Assembly (NCBI GenBank): GCA_030148005.1
Contig: JASBUI010000004.1
Span: 62,001-126,000 of the forward strand
Length of the DNA: 64,000 nucleotides
DNA from: Paracoccaceae bacterium
Lineage (GTDB): Bacteria > Pseudomonadota > Alphaproteobacteria > Rhodobacterales > Rhodobacteraceae
Direction: 5' to 3'
Shown here: positions 52,894 through 62,424 of the stretch, piece after piece
How the letters are laid out: each line of letters opens with the position of its first letter
How positions within the stretch are numbered: the stretch's first letter is position 1
Made by a program: the position numbers and the translations under genes
Notes under the pieces: generated by a model
The model's input: only the letters and a program-made list of their open reading frames with translations
Told to the model about the DNA's origin: nothing
Database searches by the model: none

Positions 52894-54072
52894 TTACGGG
52901 CGCTCAAGGCACATCGCAACGCCCATTCCGCCGCCGATGCAAAGAGTGGCCAGGCCCTTCTTTGCGCCGCGGCGCTGCATTTCGAACAGGAGGGTGTTCA
53001 GGATGCGTGCGCCCGAGGCGCCGATGGGGTGACCGATTGCGATGGCGCCGCCGTTGACGTTCACAATCGCCGGGTCCCAGCCCATGTCCTTGTTAACGGC
53101 GCAGGCCTGTGCGGCGAAAGCTTCGTTCGCTTCCACAAGGTCCAGATCCTCAACCTTCCAACCGGCTTTTTCCAGCGCCTTGCGGCTTGCGTGGATCGGG
53201 CCGACGCCCATGATCGACGGATCAAGGCCGGCGGTTGCGTAGGATGCGATGCGCGCAAGCGGCTCGATCCCGCGCTTTTCAGCGTTCTCTGCGCTCATCA
53301 AAAGCGCGCCGGCGGCGCCGTCATTAAGGCCCGATGCGTTGGCCGCAGTTACGGTTCCGCCATCGCGCACGAACGCCGGGCGCATCTTTTGCATGGCTTC
53401 GATGGTGGCGCCGTGGCGGATGTATTCGTCCTTGTCCACGACGATGTCGCCCTTGCGGGTCTTGATGGTAAAGGCGATCACCTCGTCATCGAACTTGCCG
53501 GCCTTCTGCGCGGCCTCTGCCTTGGTCTGGCTGGCAAGGGCAAACTCATCCTGCGCCTCGCGGCCGATCTGCCATTGCTCGGCGACGTTCTCGGCGGTTT
53601 GGCCCATGTGGTAGCCGTTGAAGGCATCCCAAAGGCCATCGCGGATCATTGAATCGATGTAGGTGACATCGCCCATCTTGTGGCCCGCGCGAAGGTGGGC
53701 GACGTGCGGCGAGAGGGTCATGTTTTCCTGCCCGCCCGCAGCGATGATATCGGCGTCGCCCAATTGGATGTGCTGGGCGCCAAGTGCGACGGCCCGAAGG
53801 CCAGAGCCGCAAACCTGATTGATGCCCCATGCCGCGCTTTCCTTGGGATAGCCTGCGTTGATATGGGCCTGGCGCGCGGGGTTCTGGCCCTGACCTGCGG
53901 TCAGAACCTGACCAAGGATGGTTTCTGAAACCTCTGCCTTGTCAATACCGGCGCGGGCGGTCAGCGCTTCGAGTACCGCGGCGCCAAGATCATGGGCCGG
54001 AGTATTGGCAAAAGAGCCGCCAAAGCTGCCGACGGCAGTTCGTGCTGCAGATGCGATTACAACATTTGTCAT
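52894..54072 (-). CDS. phbA: Acetyl-CoA C-acetyltransferase (beta-ketothiolase)
   Basis: PhbA condenses two acetyl-CoA to acetoacetyl-CoA. The 392-residue thiolase has the acyl-binding Cys88 in [11 protein letters not shown], the NEAFAAQA segment, [17 protein letters not shown] with the catalytic His, and the C-terminal base Cys in [20 protein letters not shown] precedes the ATG. Together with phbB it forms the front end of polyhydroxybutyrate synthesis. The 164-nt gap upstream probably holds its promoter, though I cannot place it. Confidence 0.96.
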   Translation of the reverse strand: MTNVVIASAARTAVGSFGGSFANTPAHDLGAAVLEALTARAGIDKAEVSETILGQVLTAGQGQNPARQAHINAGYPKESAAWGINQVCGSGLRAVALGAQHIQLGDADIIAAGGQENMTLSPHVAHLRAGHKMGDVTYIDSMIRDGLWDAFNGYHMGQTAENVAEQWQIGREAQDEFALASQTKAEAAQKAGKFDDEVIAFTIKTRKGDIVVDKDEYIRHGATIEAMQKMRPAFVRDGGTVTAANASGLNDGAAGALLMSAENAEKRGIEPLARIASYATAGLDPSIMGVGPIHASRKALEKAGWKVEDLDLVEANEAFAAQACAVNKDMGWDPAIVNVNGGAIAIGHPIGASGARILNTLLFEMQRRGAKKGLATLCIGGGMGVAMCLERP

Positions 54073-54236
54073 TGGAGAGTCCTCTATCCGGTTTCCGACG
54101 GGCAGGGACCACGGCGTGTTAGGATGCGGTCACAACCCCCACTTGTCGCAAACCGTCCTATGCACATGCAGCGAAAGGCGCAAGAGGAACACACCGGAAC
54201 GTCGCTTTGCAATGACAATTGCGCGGGAAAATACGC

Positions 54237-55079
54237 TTAGCCGGTTCCGGCCTTGCGCGTTTGGGACCGCCAAGCAGGGTTGATCGTCGGGGCGCCGTAG
54301 CAGAACCCTTGCATGCAATCGATTCCGATGGATTGCAGAAAGGCCGCCTCTTGCTGGGTTTCCACGGCCTCGGCCACGGTGACCATTTCAAAGTGCTTAC
54401 CGATAGAGGCCAGCGCCGACAAAAGCACCTGGTTGTCCAGATCCTTGTGGATGTTCTTTACGAACTGACCATCGATCTTGAGAACATCGAAAAAGAGGTC
54501 GCGCAGGTATCTGAAAGAGGTAAAGCCAGCGCCGAAGTCATCAAGCGCAAAGGAAACACCGCGTTCCTGAAACCGCGTCATGAACTCCATCACCGCGCGG
54601 GGCGAGGTTATGGCGGACGATTCGGTTATTTCAAGGATCAGGCGTTCGGCGATGGTGGTATCGCTTGCCAACCCGCGATCAAGGATCGCCAGCCAGCCGC
54701 GATGGCCGATGGATAGTGCCGAGACGTTGATCGACAGCCGGATCGACGGTTCCACCAAAAGTTCGGCAAGGCCAAGTTCCAGGGCAAGGCAATCAATGCG
54801 CCGGCCCATGTCGGTGTTTTCGACAACGGGGATAAAGTTCTGGGCCGGAATCACACGGCCCGTGCCATCGCGAATGCGAATTAGCCCTTCGTAGAAGGCA
54901 ACTCGCGACGGATCTTGCGCGACGACAATCGGTTGAAACGCCAGCATGGCCTGTTTGTGTTCCAGCGCGACGCGCACCATATCCACCGTCGACCGATCCC
55001 GTTCGTTGACGGCATAGGCAAGGGGGTTGGCGTGCCCCTCAAGCGTTGGAAGGTTGTTTTTCGAAGCTGGCGGCGACAT
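54237..55079 (-). CDS. EAL domain protein (c-di-GMP phosphodiesterase)
   Basis: The 280-residue protein is a single EAL domain without sensor or GGDEF part. The name motif is EGL (FYEGLIRIRD), but all metal and catalytic positions are kept: Glu64, Asn118 (SINVS), Glu150 (LEITES), Asp180-Asp181 (DDFGAG), Lys201 (LKIDG) and Glu237 (AEAVET). It is therefore probably an active hydrolase of cyclic di-GMP. It has no membrane segment. It is divergent from tag with a 120-nt AT-rich gap. Confidence 0.92.
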   Translation of the reverse strand: MSPPASKNNLPTLEGHANPLAYAVNERDRSTVDMVRVALEHKQAMLAFQPIVVAQDPSRVAFYEGLIRIRDGTGRVIPAQNFIPVVENTDMGRRIDCLALELGLAELLVEPSIRLSINVSALSIGHRGWLAILDRGLASDTTIAERLILEITESSAITSPRAVMEFMTRFQERGVSFALDDFGAGFTSFRYLRDLFFDVLKIDGQFVKNIHKDLDNQVLLSALASIGKHFEMVTVAEAVETQQEAAFLQSIGIDCMQGFCYGAPTINPAWRSQTRKAGTG

Positions 55080-55199
55080 TTGGGCATTCCTGGCAGACGC
55101 CTAACCATCGCCGCGCGCGTCCTAACATTTCATGAAGTTTCTCATTTTGTTCTAACTTTAAATGTCGCATTTTGAGATGGATTCGACAGGAGACGGTTC

Positions 55200-55775
55200 A
55201 TGACTGAAAGATGCGGATGGGTCGGAGGCGAGGATATTTACCTGCGCTATCACGACGAAGAATGGGGTGTTCCGGAATGGGACAGCCGTGCGCTTTGGGA
55301 AAAGCTTATACTCGACGGGTTTCAGGCCGGGCTTTCCTGGATAACCATACTGAAAAAGCGCGACAATTTCCGCAGCGCCTTTGCGGGTTTCGACCCCAAT
55401 GTCATCGCGACTTGGGGCGAAAGCGATGTTCTGCGCTTGTTGCAGGATCCCGGTATCGTCCGGCACAGGGGCAAGATCGAGGCGACGATTTCAAACGCCC
55501 GCGCGTGGCAGGAAATCGAAGCGGCGCAAGGGTTTGACCGGTTCCTATGGGACTATATGGGCGGCAAGCCCCTGCAGAACAAATGGACCACCATGGCCGA
55601 AGTGCCCGCCGAGACCGAACTTTCAAAACAGATCTCAAAGGACCTTAAGAAAGCCGGTTTCAAGTTCTGCGGGCCGACGATCGTCTATGCCTTCATGCAG
55701 GCGGTCGGGATGGTCAATGATCACCTGATCGGCTGCCACTGTCATTCCAAGGTCAGCAAGCTGGGCAAGAGGTAA
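55200..55775 (+). CDS. tag: DNA-3-methyladenine glycosylase I
   Basis: Tag removes 3-methyladenine from alkylated DNA. The 191-residue protein has the N-terminal zinc-site Cys (ERCGWVG) and His in YHDEEWGVP, and the C-terminal pair in HLIGCHCHSK. It also has FQAGLSWITILKKRDNFRSAF and KFCGPTIVYAFMQAVGMVNDH, which are diagnostic. AGGAG lies about 8 nt upstream of the ATG. It is convergent with tlpA (15 nt between stops) and has no other repair gene next to it. Confidence 0.95.
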   Translation: MTERCGWVGGEDIYLRYHDEEWGVPEWDSRALWEKLILDGFQAGLSWITILKKRDNFRSAFAGFDPNVIATWGESDVLRLLQDPGIVRHRGKIEATISNARAWQEIEAAQGFDRFLWDYMGGKPLQNKWTTMAEVPAETELSKQISKDLKKAGFKFCGPTIVYAFMQAVGMVNDHLIGCHCHSKVSKLGKR

Positions 55776-55790
55776 CTTTGCCCCGCCTGC

Positions 55791-56366
55791 CTAGCGGTCG
55801 ATCGAGGCGATAAGTTCGGCCACGATGGCGCGGGCGCTTTCAGAGTTCCATTCCGCATCGCCGCGCAGGCGCGCGATCTCATTGCCTTCGGGGTCAAGGA
55901 TGACGGTAATCGGCAAGCCAAGGACCGCCATTTCGCGCGCCAGCTTTTGCTTGGGGTCGCGGTACATCGGAAGGCTGGTGATACCCACCTCTTCAAAAAA
56001 CTTGCGAACCGCGGGCAGTGGATTGCGCCCGGTCGCAACTGTGACGACCTGAAACTTGTCACCGCCGAAATCGCGTTGAAGCGCATCAAGTGACGGCATT
56101 TCGGCCCGGCAGGGTGCGCACCACGTCGCCCAGAAATTCAAAAGGACATAGCGCCCCTTGAATTGCGACAGATCGTAGTCGGTACCATCGGGGCCGACAA
56201 AACTGGAAGTACCGGCGGCTTTGGGTTCAGAATGCAGAACCAGCTTTTTGATCGTGCCATCACGAAGCGCGTCGATGGCGGCCATATCCGCCCCCGCAGC
56301 ATTTGCACCAAGTGCAAGGCCCGTATAGATGAGCGTAGTAAGAACCGCAGAGCGTACAAGGCGCAT
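55791..56366 (-). CDS. TlpA-like thioredoxin family protein
   Basis: The 191-residue protein has a signal peptide or anchor ([19 protein letters not shown]) and a thioredoxin fold with the redox motif WCAPC in [19 protein letters not shown], plus the cis-Pro in [10 protein letters not shown]. It should act in the periplasm as a thiol-disulfide reductase, perhaps for cytochrome maturation. GGAGGGAAT precedes the ATG at 56366; a longer frame runs into argH antisense. It is divergent from argH with a 27-nt gap. Confidence 0.9.
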   Translation of the reverse strand: MRLVRSAVLTTLIYTGLALGANAAGADMAAIDALRDGTIKKLVLHSEPKAAGTSSFVGPDGTDYDLSQFKGRYVLLNFWATWCAPCRAEMPSLDALQRDFGGDKFQVVTVATGRNPLPAVRKFFEEVGITSLPMYRDPKQKLAREMAVLGLPITVILDPEGNEIARLRGDAEWNSESARAIVAELIASIDR

Positions 56367-56393
56367 ATTCCCTCCGAAGGAAAAGGACGACGA

Positions 56394-57785
56394 ATGACCA
56401 ACAAGACCGCGAACACGATGTGGGGTGGACGGTTCGCCGATGGGCCGGACGCGATCATGGAGGCAATCAATGCCTCGATCGGTTTCGACAAGCGCATGGC
56501 CGCCCAGGACATCGAAGGGTCCCGCGCCCATGCCGCAATGTTGGCGGCCACAGGCATACTGAGTGATAATGATGCCAAGGCGATCCGGGAAGGCCTGCTC
56601 ACCGTATTGTCAGAGATTGAAACGGGAAAGTTTCAGTTCTCGGCGGCGCTTGAAGACATCCACATGAATGTCGAGGCGCGCCTGAAAGAGATCGTGGGCG
56701 AAGCTGCGGGGCGTCTGCATACCGCGCGCTCGCGCAATGATCAGGTTGCGACGGATTTCAAACTTTGGGTGCGTGACCAGATGGACGCGGTGGATGCCGC
56801 GCTGGGCTCTCTTCTGCAGGGGCTTTTGCAGCAGGCCAGCGCAGGCGCCGATTGGGTCATGCCGGGGTTTACGCACCTTCAGGTCGCCCAGCCCGTCACT
56901 TGGGGCCATCACATGATGGCCTATGTCGAAATGTTCGGCCGTGATCGTTCGCGCTTTGCCGATGCGCGGCGGCGGATGAACGAAAGCCCGCTGGGCGCAG
57001 CAGCGCTTGCCGGGACCTCCTTTCCGATTGATCGGGACATGACGGCCAAGGCGCTGGGCTTTGACCGGCCTGCCGCGAACTCGCTTGATGCGGTTGCTGA
57101 CCGTGATTTCGCGCTAGAGTTCCTGTCTTGCGCGTCGATCACGGCAATGCACCTGTCGCGCCTTGCCGAAGAGTTGGTGATTTGGTCGTCGGCCCAGTTC
57201 CGCTTTGTCGCCCTTTCGGACCGGTTTTCGACCGGATCGTCGATCATGCCGCAAAAGAAGAACCCCGACGCGGCCGAGTTGATCCGTGCCAAGATCGGGC
57301 GGATCATGGGCGCGATGGTGGGGCTTTTCACGGTGATGAAGGGTCTGCCGCTGGCCTATTCAAAGGACATGCAGGAAGACAAGGAACAGGTCTTTGACGC
57401 CGCCGACAACCTTATGCTGGCGATTGCGGCAATGGATGGCATGGTGCGCGACATGACCGCAAACCGCGACGCTTTGGCGGCGGCGGCTTCCAGTGGCTTT
57501 TCGACGGCGACGGATCTGGCCGACTGGCTTGTAAGAGAGCTTGGGCTGCCGTTCCGCGACGCGCACCATGTGACAGGCACGCTTGTGGCCATGGCCGAAA
57601 AGAAGGGTTGCGATCTGCCCGAGCTGACGCTTGAAGAGATGCAAGGTGTGCACGGCGATATCGCGGCATCGGTCTTTGATGTGCTGGGGGTTGAAAACTC
57701 TGTCGCCAGCCGGACATCTTATGGCGGTACCGCGCCCGATCAGGTGCGCAAACAGATCGCCCGTTGGCAAAAGGAACTGGGATGA
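56394..57785 (+). CDS. argH: Argininosuccinate lyase
   Basis: ArgH splits argininosuccinate into arginine and fumarate, the last step of arginine synthesis. The 463-residue protein has [11 protein letters not shown] at its start, the helices with [32 protein letters not shown], and the superfamily signature [15 protein letters not shown] 56394 is chosen by family length; the upstream frame lies across tlpA. Its stop overlaps a microlipoprotein start by 4 nt. Confidence 0.96.
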   Translation: MTNKTANTMWGGRFADGPDAIMEAINASIGFDKRMAAQDIEGSRAHAAMLAATGILSDNDAKAIREGLLTVLSEIETGKFQFSAALEDIHMNVEARLKEIVGEAAGRLHTARSRNDQVATDFKLWVRDQMDAVDAALGSLLQGLLQQASAGADWVMPGFTHLQVAQPVTWGHHMMAYVEMFGRDRSRFADARRRMNESPLGAAALAGTSFPIDRDMTAKALGFDRPAANSLDAVADRDFALEFLSCASITAMHLSRLAEELVIWSSAQFRFVALSDRFSTGSSIMPQKKNPDAAELIRAKIGRIMGAMVGLFTVMKGLPLAYSKDMQEDKEQVFDAADNLMLAIAAMDGMVRDMTANRDALAAAASSGFSTATDLADWLVRELGLPFRDAHHVTGTLVAMAEKKGCDLPELTLEEMQGVHGDIAASVFDVLGVENSVASRTSYGGTAPDQVRKQIARWQKELG

Positions 57786-57898
57786 TGCGCGTCGTTTTGT
57801 TTCCCCTTCTGCTGGCTCTGGCCGCCTGCGGCGCGGATGGTGAGCCCAGTTATCCGGGCGCGCCGACAAGCGCCTCTGCAAGCGGCGTGTCCGGTTAG
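57782..57898 (+). CDS. Small lipoprotein (LptM/YifL-like), 38 aa
   Basis: The 38-residue product has a lipoprotein signal ([19 protein letters not shown]) with lipobox LAAC, then a short Pro/Ser-rich tail. It starts on the argH stop (ATGA). Small lipoproteins between argH and lysA are widespread in proteobacteria, and the E. coli counterpart LptM assists LPS-transport assembly. Here the next gene is a DUF2834 protein, not lysA. The family assignment is by position and shape only. Confidence 0.75.
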   Translation: MMRVVLFPLLLALAACGADGEPSYPGAPTSASASGVSG

Positions 57899-57921
57899 CC
57901 CGGCTTTGACGGAGTAGGCGG

Positions 57922-58242
57922 ATGTCGATCCTGCGAATGATCTATCTGGCGCTGGCGATCTGGGGTGCGGTTCATCCGATGGCCTTGATCTATCGCTGGT
58001 CGGTGGCAAACGGCGGGTTCGATACGGCGGGCATGTTTGCGGCATGGAATGCCAACTACGCCTCATCCGCGCTTGCCTGGGATCTGACCATAGCGGCGAT
58101 CGCGCTTACCGTTTGGATACTTTCGGAAACCTATGTGCGCCGGAACTGGCTGGCGCTTATCGCTATTCCGGCGACGTTCGGGATCGGGCTTTCATGCGGG
58201 TTGCCGCTTTACCTCTTCCTGCGCACGCGGCCGGTGAGCTAG
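57922..58242 (+). CDS. DUF2834 domain membrane protein
   Basis: The 106-residue protein has three hydrophobic segments (LRMIYLALAIWGAVHPM; WDLTIAAIALTVWILSE; LALIAIPATFGIGLSCGLPLYLFLR) and fits DUF2834, a small family of unknown function in bacteria. GACGGAG lies about 8 nt before the ATG. It follows the microlipoprotein after 23 nt and may be part of the argH transcript. Confidence 0.85.
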   Translation: MSILRMIYLALAIWGAVHPMALIYRWSVANGGFDTAGMFAAWNANYASSALAWDLTIAAIALTVWILSETYVRRNWLALIAIPATFGIGLSCGLPLYLFLRTRPVS

Positions 58243-58323
58243 GCGCAAAAGCGGTTTCGTCGGGGATGAGTTGCAAAAGAACGCGGCTGGCGTCATATCA
58301 GTCTAGAAAATCGGAGGCGCGCA

Positions 58324-59286
58324 GTGACGCAATATCTTGAGTTTGAAAAACCGCTGGCTGAAATCGAAGGCAAGGCAGAAGAGTTGCGCGCACTGGCGCG
58401 GCAGAACAACGAGATGAACGTTGAAGACGAAGCGGCCGCGCTTGACAAGAAAGCGGCGGATCTGCTGGTCGAACTTTACGGCAACCTCTCGCCATGGCGC
58501 AAATGTCAGGTAGCGCGCCATCCTTCGCGGCCCCACACAAGCGACTATATCGAGGCGCTGTTTACCGAGTACACGCCGCTGGCCGGTGACCGGAACTTTG
58601 CCGACGACCACGCCGTTATGGGCGGGCTGGCGCGTTTTGACGACAAGCCCGTCGTCGTGATCGGCCATGAGAAGGGCAATGACACCAAGTCGCGGATCGA
58701 ACGCAACTTTGGCATGGCGCGGCCCGAAGGCTACCGCAAGGCCCTGCGCCTTCTGGAACTGGCGGACCGGTTCGGCCTTCCGGTCATTTCCCTTGTTGAT
58801 ACGCCCGGCGCCTATCCCGGCAAGGGCGCTGAAGAGCGGGGCCAGTCAGAGGCCATCGCGCGAACCACTGAAAAGTCGCTTCAGGTCAAAGTGCCCATCG
58901 TCAGCGTGATCATTGGCGAGGGCGGATCAGGCGGCGCGGTCGCTTTTGCAACCGCCGACCGTTTGGCAATGCTGGAACATTCGATCTATTCGGTCATCTC
59001 GCCAGAGGGCTGTGCGTCAATCCTTTGGAAGGATTCCGAAAAGATGCGCGAGGCCGCCGAAGCGTTGCGCCTGACCGCGCAGGACCTTGAAAAGCTTGGC
59101 GTCATCGATCAGGTCGTCAAGGAACCGACCGGCGGGGCACATCGCGACAAGGATGCCTCGATCGAGGCCGTCCGGGCGACGATTGCCGGGATGCTTGAGG
59201 ATCTGGTCAAGGTATCGCCAGCCAAGCTTGTTGCCGGGCGGCGCAAGAAGTTTCTGGATATGGGCGGCAAGGGGCTTGCGGCCTAA
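58324..59286 (+). CDS. accA: Acetyl-CoA carboxylase carboxyltransferase subunit alpha
   Basis: AccA with AccD transfers CO2 from carboxybiotin to acetyl-CoA, making malonyl-CoA for fatty acid synthesis. The 320-residue protein has [51 protein letters not shown], and [15 protein letters not shown], all family markers. The start is GTG 58324 with GGAGG at 58312-58316, 7 nt away. It is full length and convergent with a PPOX gene. Confidence 0.96.
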   Translation: MTQYLEFEKPLAEIEGKAEELRALARQNNEMNVEDEAAALDKKAADLLVELYGNLSPWRKCQVARHPSRPHTSDYIEALFTEYTPLAGDRNFADDHAVMGGLARFDDKPVVVIGHEKGNDTKSRIERNFGMARPEGYRKALRLLELADRFGLPVISLVDTPGAYPGKGAEERGQSEAIARTTEKSLQVKVPIVSVIIGEGGSGGAVAFATADRLAMLEHSIYSVISPEGCASILWKDSEKMREAAEALRLTAQDLEKLGVIDQVVKEPTGGAHRDKDASIEAVRATIAGMLEDLVKVSPAKLVAGRRKKFLDMGGKGLAA

Positions 59287-59291
59287 GGAAC

Positions 59292-59313
59292 AGGCCCCTG
59301 CTTGCAGGCGCCT
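59292..59313. terminator. Hairpin between convergent accA and PPOX genes
   Basis: AGGCCCCTGC pairs with GCAGGCGCCT (9 of 10 bp) around a tight TT turn. It begins 6 nt after the accA stop and runs into the stop codon of the convergent gene. There is no long T tract, so it may work in both directions only weakly. Confidence 0.5.
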
Positions 59314-59917
59314 ACCAAAGGCTGGATCGTGCGCGGCCCGGCCATTCTTTGTCATAGGTTTCGCGGTCAACCGTGCCCTTGGTCATCGTTTCAAGGAATT
59401 CGCCAGCCGATGGCAGGTCTTGGGGCGGCTTCCTGTCACCCCAAAGGTCTGAACGCATCAGGGCGCGGGCGCATTGAAAGTAAATCTCTGCCAGCTTGAT
59501 CACGATAACACTGCGCGGTTGTTTTCTGTTCTTTTCAAACCGTTTCAAAAGTTCGGCGTCCACCGTCAGACGCGCCTCGCCGTTCAGGCGCACGACGGTC
59601 TGGGACCCCGCGATCAGGAACATCAGCGATACGCGCGGGTCCGCGATGATGTTTCGCAGGCTGTCGATACGGTTGTTGCCGTGCCAATCGGCCATAAGAA
59701 GCGTCTTGTCATCAAGAACATCCACGACCGGACCTTCATCGCCGCGGGGTGAGCAATCGGTGCCCTCGAGGCCAACGGTTGAAAGGGCGCAAAAGCGTGA
59801 GGCGGCGATCCAGCGCCGATACTCATCCGTCAGGTGGTCCGCCACTTTCAGGATCGAAGACTTGCCCGGCTCGCCATAGATGCTTTCAAGCTGGTCAACG
59901 GAGGTCAGGAAATTCAT
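59312..59917 (-). CDS. Pyridoxamine 5'-phosphate oxidase family (FMN-binding) protein
   Basis: The 201-residue split-barrel protein has ASRFCALSTVGLEGTDCSPRGDEG and LLMADWHGNNRIDSLRNI, the pattern of FMN- or F420-binding PPOX-family proteins (MSMEG_1061-like). It is too divergent to call PdxH itself. It is the last gene of the minus-strand group ftsE-ftsX-plsC-PPOX, 3 nt after plsC. The substrate is unknown. Confidence 0.85.
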   Translation of the reverse strand: MNFLTSVDQLESIYGEPGKSSILKVADHLTDEYRRWIAASRFCALSTVGLEGTDCSPRGDEGPVVDVLDDKTLLMADWHGNNRIDSLRNIIADPRVSLMFLIAGSQTVVRLNGEARLTVDAELLKRFEKNRKQPRSVIVIKLAEIYFQCARALMRSDLWGDRKPPQDLPSAGEFLETMTKGTVDRETYDKEWPGRARSSLW

Positions 59918-59920
59918 GCG

Positions 59921-60667
59921 CTACCCTTTTATATCCGCGCCCACGTCAAACCCCGCCTCGGCCATAAGCCGGTCCGATGCTTCCTCTACCGTGGTTTCCA
60001 GGTGGGCCATGAAGTCTTTGATTTCCATACCGTTCTTGATGCGCGGCAGAAATTCGACCACGGCCAGACCCGGCTTGCGGTAGATGCCGATGCGGGGCCA
60101 GAAAACGCCGACGTTGGTGGCGGCGGGCACGCAATCCTGACCAGAGGCTTCGTATAGAACGCCCGCACCGATCTTGTAGGGTTGCTTGACGCCCGGCGCC
60201 ACGCGTGTGCCTTGCGCGTAGATGATCAACTGGCCCGGTTCGGCGCTGCCATCGGCCACGTCGGACACCATCTTTTTTATTGCCTCGGCGCGGCGGCCAC
60301 GATCCACCGGGATGCAGCCGATGCGCTTCGCGTACCAGCCAAGGATCGGGGCCTTGGTCAGCGACTTTTTCATGATGAACTTAAAGCGCGGCAGAACGCT
60401 GGCAAGGATGATGATGTCAAAGAAGGACTGGTGCTTGGCGGCGATCAGCACCTCATCGGTGGGCACCTCGCCCCGGACCTCAGAGCGAAGACCGATCATC
60501 CAGCGCGCCGTCCAGCGAACCCAGTGGCAATAGGTTTGGCAGGCGTACCAAGCGGTGGGTTTGTGAAATAGCGCAATCGGCGTGAAGAACACGGCAAGGA
60601 TCGCCATCATCAGGTACATCTGGATGACGAAAATCAGCGAAAGAAGCCAGCGGATAGGGTTTTTCAT
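59921..60667 (-). CDS. plsC: 1-acyl-sn-glycerol-3-phosphate acyltransferase
   Basis: PlsC adds the second acyl chain to lysophosphatidic acid at the inner membrane. The 248-residue protein has two N-terminal hydrophobic segments, the catalytic HX4D in AAKHQSFFDI, and IPVDRGRRAEAI. Motif III, usually EGTR, reads AQGTR (IYAQGTRVAPG), so the Glu is replaced by Gln. It begins directly after the ftsX stop. PlsY at 20 kb supplies its substrate. Confidence 0.92.
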   Translation of the reverse strand: MKNPIRWLLSLIFVIQMYLMMAILAVFFTPIALFHKPTAWYACQTYCHWVRWTARWMIGLRSEVRGEVPTDEVLIAAKHQSFFDIIILASVLPRFKFIMKKSLTKAPILGWYAKRIGCIPVDRGRRAEAIKKMVSDVADGSAEPGQLIIYAQGTRVAPGVKQPYKIGAGVLYEASGQDCVPAATNVGVFWPRIGIYRKPGLAVVEFLPRIKNGMEIKDFMAHLETTVEEASDRLMAEAGFDVGADIKG

Positions 60668-61573
60668 CTAGGTCAGCCTTCCAAGTGTCCGCAAGGCGGC
60701 GGTTCGTGTGGCCCAAAAGGCAGCAATGGCCGCAAACATCGGAACCAGCAGCGGCAGCAACCAGTGAAACCCGACAAAGCCAAGGCCGGTCAGAAAACCG
60801 ACATCGTCCGTCGCCCGTGGAAGCAAGGCCACCGCCAACATCGCCGCGAGGGTTCCGGCAAACGCGCCGCCGAAGGTTCGTATCGTAAAGCGGCGTACAA
60901 AGGCGCGGGCGATATAGATATCGCGCGCGCCGACAAGGCGCATCACGCGAATGATCTGGGCGTTGGCCGCCAGTGCGGCGTTGGCGGCCAGCATGACCAT
61001 GGCCGCCGTGGCCAGTCCGATAAGCAGCATTGAAACGATGCCAAGGCTGCGCAAACGGTTTGCCGCCGTGATCAGCGGTCGTCGCCACCGGGTGTGATCG
61101 TCAAGTACCGCGCCCGGCGCTTCGGCCGAAAGCCGCAGGCGCAGCCCCTCGGCGTCATACCCTTCGCTGGTTTCCACCACTTCGATTAACTGGGGGATCG
61201 GCAGGCTGTCGATTGGCAGATCCGCGCCCAGCCACGGCTGAAGCAGGGCGGCCTGTTCTTCTGTGGTCAGCGCGCGGGCGCTGGCCACGCCCGGCGTGGT
61301 TTTCAGAACATTCAGTGCGGCGCTGGTCTGGGCCGCGACCTGTGCGTCGGGTGCAGAGATGCGAACCGTCGAGGTGCGCGCAAGCTCGGCGCCCCAGCGA
61401 TCGGCAAGACGCCCCGCCGCCAGTGACAGCGCCAGTGCAAAGACGGCCAGAAAGGCCATCGCCCCGGCGGTAAAGACAACCAACCATGCCGAATAACCGG
61501 CCCGTGGAACGACGCGGTCAGACTGGGCGTCGCCGGTCAGCCTAAGCCATATGTATTCTTGCCAGCGCTTCAA
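60668..61573 (-). CDS. ftsX: Cell division protein FtsX
   Basis: FtsX is the membrane part of the FtsEX complex, which couples ATP hydrolysis to peptidoglycan hydrolase control at the septum. The 301-residue protein has one N-terminal membrane segment, a periplasmic part of about 110 residues, and three more segments toward the end (GIVSMLLIGLATAAMVMLAAN; GLVGARD-type turn; LLPLLVPMFAAIAAFWA). Its ATG overlaps the ftsE stop (ATGA). Confidence 0.92.
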   Translation of the reverse strand: MKRWQEYIWLRLTGDAQSDRVVPRAGYSAWLVVFTAGAMAFLAVFALALSLAAGRLADRWGAELARTSTVRISAPDAQVAAQTSAALNVLKTTPGVASARALTTEEQAALLQPWLGADLPIDSLPIPQLIEVVETSEGYDAEGLRLRLSAEAPGAVLDDHTRWRRPLITAANRLRSLGIVSMLLIGLATAAMVMLAANAALAANAQIIRVMRLVGARDIYIARAFVRRFTIRTFGGAFAGTLAAMLAVALLPRATDDVGFLTGLGFVGFHWLLPLLVPMFAAIAAFWATRTAALRTLGRLT

Positions 61574-62247
61574 AGGTCCGCTCCGGCCAGTTGTAGACGA
61601 CGGTTCTTGATCCGCAGGACCCTTGCGTTGACCTGACTTTTCGCCGAACGGATCAGGTTCAGGTCATGGGTTGCGATCAGGATGGTCTTTCCCATCTTGT
61701 TAAGCTCTACCAGCAAAGACAGCAGGCGCAGGGACATTTCCCAATCGATATTGCCGGTCGGTTCATCGGCAAGGATCACATCGGGCGAGGTGATGATCGC
61801 CCGTGCAAGTGCCGCGCGCTGGCGCTCGCCGCCCGACAATTGCGGCGGAAGGGCGCGCGCGCGATCGGTCAGCCCGACCCATGTCAGAAGATCCTGAAGG
61901 TTCTGCTCTTCGGCCTCTCGGTCGCGGCCAGAAACGGTCAGGGGCAGGGCGACGTTGTCGGTGATCGGCAGGTGGTCCAGAAACTGGCAATCCTGATGCA
62001 CAACGCCAATGCGCCGCCGTGCAAGTGCCACGGCATCGCGGTCCATTTCGCTGGCTTCATCGCCAAAGATCCGAACCGACCCGGCCGAGGCCAAAAGCTC
62101 GCCATAGCAAAGCTTCAGAAGGGTGCTTTTACCCGCGCCCGAAGGTCCGGTCAGGAAATGAAACGATCCCGGAGGCAGCTTGAGTGTGATCTCGGATAAG
62201 AGATCCCCCCCGCCGTAGTTATAGGCGACGTCCCGAAGCTCGATCAA
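61570..62247 (-). CDS. ftsE: Cell division ATP-binding protein FtsE
   Basis: FtsE is the ATPase of FtsEX. The 225-residue protein has Walker A GPSGAGKS, signature LSGGERQRAALARAI, and Walker B VILADEPTGN. The start is probably TTG 62247 (LIELRDVAYNYGG), since this fits the family N-terminus; the frame beyond to 62352 does not. AAAGGCGGG stands upstream. It leads the group ftsE-ftsX-plsC-PPOX and is divergent from a zinc-ribbon gene (177-nt gap). Confidence 0.93.
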   Translation of the reverse strand: MIELRDVAYNYGGGDLLSEITLKLPPGSFHFLTGPSGAGKSTLLKLCYGELLASAGSVRIFGDEASEMDRDAVALARRRIGVVHQDCQFLDHLPITDNVALPLTVSGRDREAEEQNLQDLLTWVGLTDRARALPPQLSGGERQRAALARAIITSPDVILADEPTGNIDWEMSLRLLSLLVELNKMGKTILIATHDLNLIRSAKSQVNARVLRIKNRRLQLAGADL

Positions 62248-62424
62248 AGTGCCCGCCTTTCTGCCACATTGTGTCTCTTTTGCCGAAGGTGGTGGCCGTT
62301 TGCAATCACTTGCGGGTCGACAGGCGGTCAGGGGCTTCCGTAAATACCCCAACAGGTGTTAACCTCTCACAAAAGGTATGAAAATTCGAGTGAGGCCGCA
62401 CAGATAGCGGCAGATAGAGGCGAA

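Noticed and set aside
62395-62424. Short direct repeat of a CAGATAG unit before the zinc-ribbon gene
   Set aside because: Only two imperfect copies of about seven bases each; this is within chance for the window.
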